From the NCBI RefSeq assembly GCF_003590095.1, contig NC_039483.1, positions 11,532,001 through 11,596,000 of the forward strand: 64,000 nt of DNA. The letters run 5' to 3'. Source of the stretch: Trichoplusia ni. Its lineage: Eukaryota; Arthropoda; Insecta; Lepidoptera; Noctuidae. The position numbers and the translations under genes are program-made. The number at the start of each line of letters is the position of its first letter. Position 1 is the first letter of the stretch. The notes under the pieces were generated by a model that did not search any database, had not been told where the DNA came from, and saw only the letters and a list, made by a program, of their open reading frames with translations. Shown one piece after another: positions 1 through 11,800 of the stretch.

Positions 1-1385
1 ATAAAAGGGAGAGAGCGGGTCCTGGGACAAAGTAATATTTCAATAGGACCCTGGCATTTAATAAAGTTCGTGTTGCTAGGGAGTTGTCGCATCGCTTTTT
101 CTCTAGTCTATAACTCTAGCAGATGATATGTGTATAAAGTGATACGATAAACATACGTACGACGTCTAAAATTAAATTTCTTTGTAAAGAGATGAGGCGA
201 AATGTTTAAAATAAACAGAAATTCCAGCCCTCAAGCCCGTAAGCTAGATAAACCTTCAGTCAACATTCAGACCGGATTAGAAACAAAACACAAACGCCAC
301 CAAAAGTCAAAAGTTAATCAACATTTAAAATAATATTCTACATTTCTTATTAAAAAAAAAACTTGTTTTTGTTTTACTAAACACGATTTCAGTACTTTGA
401 ACCCAAATAAAAGGAAAGTGAAAAGGGTGAAATGTATTTTCTTTTTATAGTCGTTGCCGTGGGCTTAGTATAAAATAAATAGCAACAATATCAGGCGGGC
501 CACTTTCACGAAACAACCCTCAAACGTATTTTTATACGCCTCGTATTTGGGAAAGAAAAGTGTGTTTGTTATGTTTTTATCACCGTAATTACGTTTAGAG
601 AGTAATTTTATAAATTGCTAATGAAAGTGTTATCTCTCTAATGTCGGATTCTTATCAGTTCATAACGAAACATTATGCAAAAACTAGATTCGTAACTTGT
701 AAATAGTACTTGAGCTTTTTTACGTTGTTACAATACTGATGTGAACCATAGTTATTTCTAGACCAGATAGATTCAGATATATCAATTATGTTTCTGTATA
801 CAGAAATCGGAGGATGTTATGATTACTTTCCACAAGAGTAAGGCCATAATTATATACATTTGTTATATAGGCTGAGGAAAACGTTTTTCTTTAATGTATT
901 AAGTTGTAACGGATCGAAAAATAATATCGTGTGAATAATTCTCAAACTTCAAAATGATCGTGTCAAAAGATATTAGGTAACTAATACGTTTAACGATAAG
1001 TCAACCTGATTTTCACAATTTCCAAGACGAAAATCGGATAAATACTGCTTTGTCACCACTTTTTATAATAAAACTTTTAATCAATACGAAAGAGAAAACT
1101 GATTCGAATTTGTAGCCATAGTGACAACTGACAAGTGAAACTCATAAAACCCACTTTACTTGTAAATTACGTTAAAGTTTTCTTTCGAAAATCTGCGTCT
1201 TTCTCGCTTATACCTATTAAGGGAGTAATGAGATCGAATAAGACAGATGACTGTTCAAATTATTCATTGTGTAAGAGGTAGGGTGTTTGTAATAAAGCGG
1301 AGTCTTATCGTGTCGTTAGCACGTCTTGGATTTTGTCAACGCAACTGGTTTGAACTTTGACTTGCGATCGAGGTGAAAGGATTAG

Positions 1386-1448
1386 CCAATCAGGCCGGAT
1401 GAAAGTCGCTGATTGCCGGGGTGTCGCGGCCGCCGCGGGGATATAAAT
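1386..1448 (+). promoter_or_regulatory. candidate promoter: CCAAT and TATA boxes with a CpG-rich insert
   Basis: CCAAT at 1386-1390 and TATAAAT at 1442-1448, separated by a short CpG-rich stretch that includes GCGGCCGCCGCGG. The layout is that of a core promoter directed to the right (antisense to sif). No ORF or exon can be assigned downstream, so the match may be accidental or mark a non-coding transcript. Confidence 0.25.
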
Positions 1449-4129
1449 ACTTACAATACGTCACTCGGGGAGGCACCTTTCAAAGCTGTGAGCTAATTAT
1501 ACGTTTTATACCAACCTATATACCATACTCTTTATAGAAAGGCGCTTGGTTTTACATTAAGATACTTTACTTTATAATTTATTGATTAAGGATTTTGTAA
1601 ATAGAATAAAATTTGAATTGTGTCATATTAAAAAAAAAGTGTTATTTCATTAAATAGGTAGGTAAATCAAACGGGCAGCCACAAAAACTCGACCCAGTAT
1701 TTTATGGATACTCCTTACCAAACAAAATCGGGTTGAAGACGACTCTGTACCAAAAAGTTTCTTATACTTATTCACTTACCTTATCGCCGCATACTTATCA
1801 AGAAACAATTTAACGGACTTACCTGAAACAAAACGTTACACATTAACTTCCATAGAATCAATGTTGATTGTTCAATTGTTTATAGTTTTTTCAAGAGGCT
1901 ACGGAAGAAAAAGGCTGTCTGTTAGTTTATGGGCGTCTCTAAAAGCTTTCCCAACAAATGGGGTTTACATTACCTACGATATATAACCTGTCTTCAGCGT
2001 ATTAGCTACATGCTTCCTGCGGATATACATCATGTTGAGCTGTTTTCCTAGCCATTTATAGAGACACAAGCGAAAAATATTTTATATTTGCCAAGAAGGC
2101 ATTTATTAATGTTAGTCTTATTACTTGTATCATTCATGAGATGTTTGTTGTGGAATAATAGTTATGAATTGTTGCTTTTTTATGGCAGTGGGACTGTTTC
2201 GGATGCAAAGCATTATTTAGAACACCACTGGGGAATATATGTTAATAACCATACAGACAAACAAGGGTGAGGAGGCATGCGTTTAGTTTGTTACACGTTT
2301 TATTTAAATGTCAATAAATAAGTCGAATGACGACTCGCTTATAATTAATTGATTGATGCCGAAGACGACCTTACAACTCACTACTTGAAAATAGCTAGAC
2401 TAGCTTCATTAACTCTAACTGAGAAATCCGAACACCCTGTATTTCTAAAAAGCCTAGTCCCAAGTATTTTGTATATCGAAAAAAGTAAAATGTTAACTCA
2501 ATTTATTTAAGAACAAAAAGGGGCAAACAATTCGTTTACAATAAGAACATTACTCCAAAGATTTTAACCCTTTTTTATTCAATTTGTCCGGCGGGTCTTT
2601 TGAAATAATTATACACATCAGAATGTATAAACCGGAAAACACATGGGACGGGTCGGCCCCCGCTACGAAAGAAGGGGATCAATAGGAACTCGACCTTGAC
2701 ACAATTTACAGTAGCCGTACCTTCGTGGCCGCGTACAAGAATAAACATTAGGCCTTCAGTATCCCATTAAAGTGAAATAGAGACTAGAGGGGCGTCAAAC
2801 AAACAACTTTAAGTAAATACACATTTTGTGATCAAATTCAACATGGTCGCTCTAATGAAGTATTCAATTCACAAGCGTTAATGAACTTTCTGTTGTTAAT
2901 GCGTTTATATTTTTAACCAATATTCATTTAAGTGATTAGTCAACAAACATTCATATTGATAGTAATAATTAGCTTATATTATAATTGAAAACATTTCCGC
3001 GTAGCGTAGATCTGTTTAGAACGGCTCTGTTGTAACGTCTTGGACCATTACTAGCCTTGGAGTTATGTTAAATAAACAACAATTTATATATATCTAAACT
3101 ACACATTTACATAAGACTGTTATGATCCGCATCCACAATGTAAACAAGCTAAGACATTACTACTTATATAAGATTAAATCTAAATGTCTGAAGTGTCACT
3201 GTTTTGAAACGTTTGTCTCGTATTCGTGTGTTTTGTTTAATAAAGTATAACGTGTTATTGTACTATACATGTTTACTACGGAAATACTCAAAATAATACC
3301 TTCAGGAATACAGCATTCTTTGATTTGATGGCCCCCATGCAAGTTATCGTACAAACATCTTAATATTCAGTCGTCGCTTCGCGATTCTCTTGATGTTTAC
3401 TTGTTTGTTTGTTTATAAATAATAGCCATACTCAACAACAGTAAATATGTGCGCTTCAAATAATTCAATCTATATTTATCCTTAACAAATTATCTTTCTA
3501 ACAACTTCAAAAAACTAGTAGAACTCTAAGAGTTTGAATATTAAACATTTATTTGTATTGGCAGCTTTAGAAAATACCTACACAAAGGTCAACATTCATT
3601 ATCAAGACGAAATATCACAGGTGGCACAAGCGATACACAGGCAGGAACTCTACTTAAGTAACAACATGTAACATATTTAATTATATTAAATATCTCTCTT
3701 TATTGTTAATGGAAATGGAATAATGTATATGTCAACAATTCACTCGTACGTAGGCCTTAGAATTGACTGCACTTCAACACGCAGGATATGTTTATAGACA
3801 AAATACGTATTTTCACAGTAGTTTCATTCGATTTATAGTTTAACTATAACAACCATGGAAGTTAACATTCAGAATCGCAGCTGAACGTAGCGAGGACGAC
3901 GCAACTCTTCTTTGTCCGTGCACTTGACAGTAAAAGCTTTGTATTTACACACACGAAACGTCTCAATTTTCGGATCAAAGTTCTCTTTCGCGACATTCGA
4001 CACGTCTATTTTGAGTCAAATTTATTCGTTTCGAACCCACGGTTGGTTTGAATTCATTGTGTTATAAGTGAGCGAAGTTAACCTCAAAATTATATTTTTA
4101 ATACTACGTTCAGGATACGATTGGAGGAG

Positions 4130-4215
4130 TTGAGTGCGCAGCGCGCTCGCCGCGCAGGCTCCGCCGATCGCTTCCGACCTCGACCGAACCCAGATCTCGC
4201 TCCTCCAGAACGCCA
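4130..4215. promoter_or_regulatory. CpG-rich patch inside the sif intron
   Basis: About 85 bases rich in CG dinucleotides (GCGCAGCGCGCTCGCCGCGC and neighbours) in otherwise AT-rich intron. It could be an internal sif promoter or an untranslated exon for a shorter isoform. A minus-strand frame is open across it but does not resemble Still life. No firm call. Confidence 0.25.
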
Positions 4216-4825
4216 CTATTTCATTTGTTTGCTTTACGTAGCTATCCTTTACATAACTAACGAATCATACAGCTTGGACGCACTGAATTAAGTTTTAAAC
4301 GGAACTTGAGCATGTTTATTTTACATCTAAAATCGTAAATACTATAAAATAGTATTTACTCATTCAAGAGTCAATAAATGCGAACTCTAGGTAACATCTA
4401 TATTTTTGAAACGAAGTCATCATTGCCAACGATATCTTCTTTTTCAGATTATTAAGTAATGTTATAACAACATAATGTACCCTTATAACACGCTTAAATC
4501 AATGCGCATAATTAATGAGCTGCTACTGCTGCATTATGTACGTAACGGCACAAAAAACAACATAAAATTAATTCAAATAACAGTGGGCCAGGTGTTTTAC
4601 ATGTAGATTACCGACTGATGCGAGATTATTAAAACCCTGAGCGAGTCCCTCTACAATATATAAGATTTGAAAGCCCTTGTTTCCTTTATCATGGACGAAC
4701 ATTTTACTGACCTTAATAAAGATTTTAGAATATAAAGTGACTTCAAATTCTGTATTGAGGCTACCATTACATTATACGTCACGCATTTTTTACTTAAATA
4801 TCAATGATCAGAACCTTTCCTATAC

Positions 4826-4850
4826 AGGAAGAGGCCTGTGCCCAGCAGCG
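4826..4850 (+). repeat. fragment of a common lepidopteran interspersed repeat
   Basis: GAGGCCTGTGCCCAGCAGCG closely resembles the 'GAGGCCTTTGCCCAGCAGTG' tag that I recall near the 3' ends of many lepidopteran retroelements. Only this short tag is preserved. Confidence 0.5.
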
Positions 4851-4960
4851 GCACGTATATATTATATATGTATAATATATTTATGTGAAGTGAATTATAA
4901 GTTAGCATTTTATTTATTATATATTAAGTTCTTGAGAAATTCGATAGAAAAAGCGTTTTT

Positions 4961-5023
4961 ACAGATTTATTTTTTCCTACATCAAACATTTCCTATGTTT
5001 GATGTAGGAAAAAATAAATCTGT
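4961..5023. repeat. perfect 29-bp inverted repeat (hairpin) with 5-base loop
   Basis: Left arm 4961-4989, loop TTCCT 4990-4994, right arm 4995-5023. All 29 pairs match, and pairing stops abruptly at both ends. The arms carry CCTACATCAAACAT and its complement. The whole is 63 bases, the size of a short precursor hairpin. Origin unknown: miniature element, small-RNA hairpin or fold-back insertion. Confidence 0.9.
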
Positions 5024-5219
5024 CAAGAATAAGTCTATTTTCATCTTATTCTTTACCTCTTCATAATTACCATTCTACTAATTGACTTGAGAAACGTAGA
5101 CTGTTCAATTATTTTTAACTTTAATACTTACTTAACGGTTTTTAATGGGGCTTTTATTTTTCAGTTGTTACGAGTTAATGTTGGTTGGTAATATCTGACT
5201 GATTGCTATATATTTATTA

Positions 5220-5486
5220 CTAGCTGTTGCCCGCGACTTTGTCCCCGTGGGTAGAAGATATAAGTTATGATTTATACCTGCCCTGTTTTTTTCACATTTT
5301 CCATTATCGTATCTTCGCTCCTATTAGTCGCAGCGTGATGGTTTATAACCTAAAGCCTTCCTCGATAAATGGTCTATTCAACACAAAAATAATTTTTCAA
5401 TTTGGACCAGTAGTTCCTGAGATTAGCGCGTTCAAACAAACAAACTCTTCAGCTTTATATATTAGTATAAGTATATAGAGTATAGA
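5220..5486 (-). mobile_element. Helitron-like non-autonomous element, copy 1
   Basis: Read on the minus strand it ends ...GCGGGCAACAGCTAG next to T, with a GC-rich hairpin just before. It carries GTTTGTTTGAACGCGCTAAT and AGCTTTATATATTAG in complement near its other end. The same sequence recurs at 35.6 and 36.8 kb. The CTAG terminus inserted before T and the TC start are Helitron features; this family resembles the lepidopteran Lep1-type elements as I recall them. The 5' end is slightly rearranged. Confidence 0.75.
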
Positions 5487-5679
5487 TAAACATTGTTTGT
5501 ATTTCTTAAATACTTAAAAAACCAGATAGCAGTCTATCAAAACAGTGACAAAATCAATTACTTCCTTGAAATGTTTTGGTGAAATTAAGTAGTTTTCTCA
5601 TTTTGTGTGACGTTCCTCCTGTTTACGTAAAATGAGTTTTAGAGCAAAGGTAGAACGAGGAAAACACTCGGACACTTAC

Positions 5680-5812
5680 CTCACTCGACGTCAAGTAGCA
5701 AATCCTGGAATCGGTGCTGTCAATTGAAGCTTGCTGGACTATGCCATAGCGCGTCGATTCACGATCGCTTGTGTACTCAGAACGAACGCTGTCTTGCCGG
5801 TCGAACACACCC
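5680..5812 (-). CDS. sif: sif coding exon 18 (last in the window)
   Basis: Residues 768-811. Contains VFDRQDSVRSEYTSDREST, then RYGIVQQASIDSTDSRICYL and TSSE. This is the conserved block that precedes the first PH domain in the family. Acceptor TGTTACAG, donor GAG|GTAAGT, phase 0. No following exon is visible at 1-5679. Confidence 0.92.
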
Positions 5813-8800
5813 CTGTAACAAAGTCCAAATATTTACCTTTCCTTAACTTTACTTGATTAACAGATTCGTGTTTGACTTTGGCGCTTTCGAAATTAAAATA
5901 GAAATTATTATTTCTAGCGGATTGTGTAAATTGACAAACCTAACTGGGAGCCGTTTTTATTATGGAAAAGTTACTCAGTTTATTACGGATCCGCGAATAT
6001 TACATATATGCCAATGGTCATGTACATGACATCTTTACTGTTATGTGTAGAGAACTCGTAAATATTCGAATAAACATGGCCGAACATCAACTTTCCGGGA
6101 AAAGGAACTAGCCATTTGAAATATTAAAGGATGTCTAGCGAATATATTTTGGGTAAAGAATTTTCTTTATGGGCCCTTTCTGAAGAAATGACGATGACAA
6201 GACGTATTCTGTAGATGTGTTAGAAATTAATTTTGAAGTCGATTTTTCCTGTAATCCTGAACTATAAAAACTAAGTAGCCACTTTTATGCCCTACCTGTA
6301 CGTGATGTGTACTGAAATATGCTATCACTAATTTTATTTTTATACCTATAGTTCCTGAACCCTTAATTATATAAAGCAGACCTAATTCATAATCGACAGC
6401 AAGAACGACAGCACTGACTTGACCTTATAATTCTACTTTCAGAACAAATTAAACTTAGTCGTATACGAAACTTTCCGATTTCCCATTTCACCTAATGAAT
6501 TATTAAAAATGATCCTGTCAAGGGGAATCAAAATCCGTTTATTCCATTTCGGACGAGTTCCGATAGACAGCCAGTAATGAGAACTTTATTTGGACTTCAT
6601 CTTTCATTGTTAATTCAGATGTCGTTGTGAATCCGGTTTATTACGACTAGAATTGTAAATGAATATTGTTCCTCTCGGGAAGATTTCGTAGAACTTAATT
6701 AACTCGTATTTGATTCCGCATAATAATTAAGTTCCTGTAACCATTACTCTAAACCAAAACGATGTCAAAAAAATGTCTTTACAGTTTCTTAAGTCTGAGT
6801 TTTTCTGTTTAATAAAGAAAACAAAATAATCCAATTACGAGAATAGCCGTACCTTTGCTCAAAGCTGTCGGCTCTGTTACTCCTGTAGCCGGAGTCGTTA
6901 AGGCTTCCTTCATGGCGGAGGCTGGGGAGGGAGTCCCAGGGCGAGCGGCGGGGGCCAGGGGGCGGGGCGCCGCGCCACCCGTCTGAGTGGCGGTACCACG
7001 CCGCACGGGCAGACTCACCGATGCATGAAGCGCACCGGGATGCGCTCACGAAACTGTGCAAAACGTACATTATAATGGTGGCATCGCCTTTCATATTGCA
7101 GCTGGGATTAACGACAGTCGACACCCATGTGAAAAGGTACCATTTATTTTGATACCAACATCAAAACAGCTTGCTAAGATGGACAGCTTTGAAACCTTCA
7201 TAAAGTGACTTAATTCTGCCAATTGCATCGATATCTGCCATATAAAAAATAAAGAGCGCTCCATTGAAAGACAGTAGGTATTCCGCGCTTCAGATAAACG
7301 AAAAATAAACAGGCCGTTTAAAGTTGAACTAATTTGAAATGTACGCTCTAAAGTGGTCCAGTGGGGTCGGAAGTCATTGTTGCGTGTCAGATTAATAGCA
7401 TCTAGTTTTTGAATATACTGCCCAATGCATATTTTATTCACGCTTTATCGTTTACTATTCAATGATAACATAGCTCACTGCAAGTCCCAGCCGGGCGTAC
7501 AGTCTGTACAATTTCATGGAAATTATAAGCACCGAGCATTAAGTCTTTAGATAATACAGAATATCCATCTAGACAGCGGTACATAAAGGAATTTTACGTT
7601 CCTTGAATTATCTCAAAGAACTAGCCGCTTTCATGAGTGGGTTCTGGGATTAAACGTAATACTGTAAGGATAAAACATGGGCGTTCCGGCAAAGACGAAT
7701 AGGAAGTCACTCAAGCTTTATGCGGATCTCAGAAACATGATCATATTTGCGTAAAGTAAATATAAATTTGATACGAATCATAAAGATATTCAAACTTAAC
7801 ATTGTACACGTTTAGATGCTTGTTTACCATAAATATTTACTTCGAAAACTTATTTTGCTTAGAAACTCTACGAGTAGGATTTTTTAGTAAGGCCGATCAA
7901 CACAAACCCTGTATACCGTTATAATACAATTGAAATGAAACCTATAATAACATTTTAGGGAGGCATGTGGCTTTCGTTCTCGACTTTAAGCTATAAATAA
8001 CAACATTTGTAGAGTTCGGAAAAGTATCTAAATATTTGTTGATCCCCCAGAGCAGAAAAAGCTTTATACATATGTATGACGAAAACAAATTTGCAATAAC
8101 AGGATCATGAGCAACCTTTCTTTGAAAAAGTTCTGAAGTCAGTAGCTATTTTTATTTACTTTTCGACATACAAGCGATGTAAGTACATAAGTACAATATA
8201 CCTTTTTTACTTGTTACAGTTACCAGAGATTCCTAATAAATCATTGTGCGTGATATTGAAAAAAAATCTGAGAGTTTTTCGCAAATACTTATGATTAAAT
8301 ATCTTTCTTCTAACAAGGCAAAATGCCTTCATATAATTTACAAAAGCATCTTCAACGTTTTCATCTTTCAATCATCTAATAAGATCCGACTTGTCAGCCT
8401 TAATATTCTTATAGACCTCGACGAACAGGATTATAGATTGTGAAATTATGTAATAATATCAAACCCATGATAAATTATTATCGGCCCTTCAGTGTTCGAA
8501 AAATTGCTTGGTCGGCGAATGGCTAATTCTGTCCCAAGAGTATCCCTGGCATATGTACGAGTGAGTCGAGAAAAAACGATAACTACGATAATAACTGAGG
8601 CGTACAATCGATAACTAACCCCACTTATACGACAATGGCTCTTATGGGACTAAATATTAACCTTCGTTTTCCGAATAACGTAATGTCACAAATATAATGT
8701 AATCCATCGAATTCTGTTTATTCACCAGAGAGGAGACTTTGCAATATTTATGTCTACATATGATATTTGTATTTAAGAGAGAACCACAAGCCTGCTCTAT

Positions 8801-11800
8801 AATAATAAGAGTGTCTAATATGTCCGTTTCCAATTCAGCAAAGATCACCAAAGGCCATTATACCCTTTCCTGAATATGAAACCCTTAATTTTGGGACATT
8901 ATTTACAGCGGCACTCACCTAGCCATACGCAACAACACAAGATTGCTTTCACGCCATTATTTTGTGAAAAGGTGGCAGGTTTACTCCCGTTCGAACTAGC
9001 CCATTAACAACGACTAGTGGCTACAGCCTAGCTTTACGAACAAGATTTATACATTCTGAACTAAATTATATCTAGTGTCTCTACTAAGACTCTACCACTA
9101 CCACGAAATTAAATAGAATTACCAACACCTTTTCAATTATATTTGTTATGTTTTTTCCGAGAATTTTGAACTACTCAGTTCAAAAATTAAATGTTCCACG
9201 TAGTGAATAAATTCGATTCACAATATAGCGACAGTTAAATACGGTTTCACTGTATGAAAATACGAGGTTTTATTTTAAATCCATTAGCTGGGACGGCGCA
9301 TAACATGCGTTTCACATTTATTTTCATCTACGTCAGGCAATATTGAGAGGTATCGGTAAACAAAATCGATATTTGACAGTTACTCCGGATGGGTGATATG
9401 TGAGTGAATGTAGTTTGTGTGTTTTATTACAGTTTTATTCCGTGTATATCAGTGAATCTTTTAGTTACTTTTAGCCAGATTTGTGGATTTTGTTTCCTTG
9501 TTTTGCAGGTTCTTTGAATTTTGCAACGTGTATGTAGGAAAAACCGCATGGGTTTTTCTCACAGTCTAATAGAGATTTTGCTTTATATTCTCAAATACAA
9601 ACAGTTTTGTTTACTCTGGTGGAATATTTAAACAAATTCCTCGGTTAAGTTAGGATAAATCGAAAGCGTTATCTCTGCAAATGTATCGTAAACACGTACG
9701 TTTCCCTATCCTCGATTACAGGGATTTCTCGTACTCTACAGAGCATTATTGTTTTCACGATGATTCTCCTTAATCCACTTAGATACCTCTTCTACTTGTA
9801 AGGTAGATATGTTTCTTATCTTACGTGAGAAAGCCTTTTAGCTAGCTCTTAATGTATTGGATTTTACAATGATGCAGAAAGGTATCGATGTTTTCGGTAA
9901 AGAAATATTTATTTGATTATTTGAATTTATACGCATATTCATATTGAACAGCAATGATTATTCTTAATTATTATATTATTAAAAGTTAACTATTATTTAA
10001 AATGTTAAACAATCAATCGGCTCATCTTATCACGATTCACAGCATAGGCCCTCCCACGACCGAAGTCGTGTCAGATTATCTCGCTTTTTATATTAAAGAA
10101 CAAAATTATTTCAAGCAATTGTCTAAGCGTGGAGTGTTGAAATTAAAACGTTCACATCGTGTACTATTTTAAGTTTTGCTGCACTCCAGTCTTGTAATTT
10201 TTCCATTAGGCTCTAACCTATTTCCCGAGACCTAAAACTGTCTTTATGTCACACTGTCATAGTGAATTCAACGAACACATTTTCAGGTCAAGGCGAGAGC
10301 GCCGCGAAGTTCTTTTTAAAAAGATACATTTGGCATTTGAAATGTTTGACAATTTTTTGTTCCATTCCTACATTGCAGTCACAAAGTAGCTAGTTTCGTA
10401 ATTTGACCGTATAATCTGAATAAGTTATACTCAAGCTACTTAGCCTCTAATTAAAAGTTAAATATTATATCAATGCACTGAATGACCTCTTTGCTGAAAA
10501 CTTTTGCAACGTTACAGTTTGTAGGTTTTCCTTATTGGTGAGGCCAGCTTTCATTATAACAAGCATCATATTCTTTGAAATGCATATTTCCGATACGCCT
10601 GACTAGTTTCTAGTTCAACTGAAGCCCATATTCATAAGCTCTTCACATCCGCATAAAGAGCTCATAAATAAGAACTGATGAATTAATGTAAATCCCGAAC
10701 GAGATGATATACACATATATTTTACGAGTATGTTAATTTTTGTCGCTCAAAATTAAAATGTCTTTGTGATTAGGAAAAAGATTATTGGTGGACATATTTT
10801 TTTAATTATTTCTTCAATATGAGACCGTATAATTCAACATGTAAATTTTACTCGGTTGACCGCTCCCTTTTGAAAGAATACGTGGTGAATCTCCCTGAAA
10901 AAGTTTTGGCTCTTGTTGCAAAACGATTTTTGGTTAGTAGTAGAAGCAATTTTAGGATTTTATAATTTTTAGGGTGGTTCCGCGTTCAAAGCCTTGTTAA
11001 AAAAAGAGCAAGAGTCGTATAATATTATTCATATTTTTTTAAATCACTGTAGAAAAAACAAGTTCTTAAAGAACTTTATACATAATCTTCTCTCATTTGT
11101 AGAAGAAAGAAAGTAGACTGTAACTTATAAAACTTAGATTGTAGATGCTATCTAACCACAGCTTAAGTTATTTTTTTCAGAGTTAAGCTCTTGTTTGTTC
11201 ATCGAATCGATTAAGTATATACTTGATTTAATATTTTAAAAAAACCCAAAAATGTTTTTACGTAAAATATTCGCCAGCGATTAAAATAAGGAACTGTTTA
11301 TTTTAAGTATTTTTTTTGAAGCAGAAAGAGAGCTTGGATAATAATTTCATTAAAAAAATGAGTGAATTTATCGTGAAAAGTTGCTTTGAACTGTGTTAAA
11401 AATTTTATTATTGAAAGCTTTCGTAAAACAGTAAGTAATGGGCTGTAATAGGCTGTACTGACTGAAATTAATCAGGCGCCTCAGGAAGTAATCCGTCAGT
11501 AAAGCCGTAACAGCCTTTGCTCTACCTTTTTCTTAGCTTTTTTATTTATTCAGTGTTCAATTACGAGATTTAGATACGAGTGTAAGTATAGATATCGCCA
11601 TATAGGTGCTCTAGTAAAAAATATAACTGCTGTTCTGTAGCTGGAATCCGACTTTAGATTATAAAGATCAGAGAGTAGAACAACTAGATGGTAACGTATT
11701 CACAATTAAGTTAAAACTTTCCTTGTTCTAATTTCAATAACAAGGCCCATTCTCTTGATCTATGGTTAGCGGCTTTCTTGTTTTACGTAAATGACTTGCC

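Larger units (their letters stand above)
1..5679. other. sif intron sequence to the left edge, with repeats
   Basis: No exon encoding the expected PH domain is recognisable on the minus strand, so this is a long intron continuing past the edge. It holds a promoter-like TATA/CCAAT site near 1.4 kb, a short CpG-rich patch at about 4130-4215, a perfect hairpin, a short interspersed-repeat tag and a Helitron-like element, all listed separately. The rest is plain AT-rich sequence. Confidence 0.6.

Noticed and set aside
4022..4216. 64-codon minus-strand open frame over a CpG-rich patch
   Set aside because: It does not resemble Still life or any known protein and has no fitting splice phase. GC-rich DNA is open in several frames by chance.
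4677..5066. 129-codon plus-strand open frame, the longest in the window
   Set aside because: It runs through the perfect hairpin and AT-rich sequence, is rich in Phe/Ile/Tyr/Lys as expected of random AT DNA, and lies in a sif intron.
6809..7018. Alternative frame of sif exon 17 (Ala/Pro-rich)
   Set aside because: A shadow of the real frame, which contains the conserved DSLPSLRHEGSLNDSGYRS block and joins exon 18 in phase.
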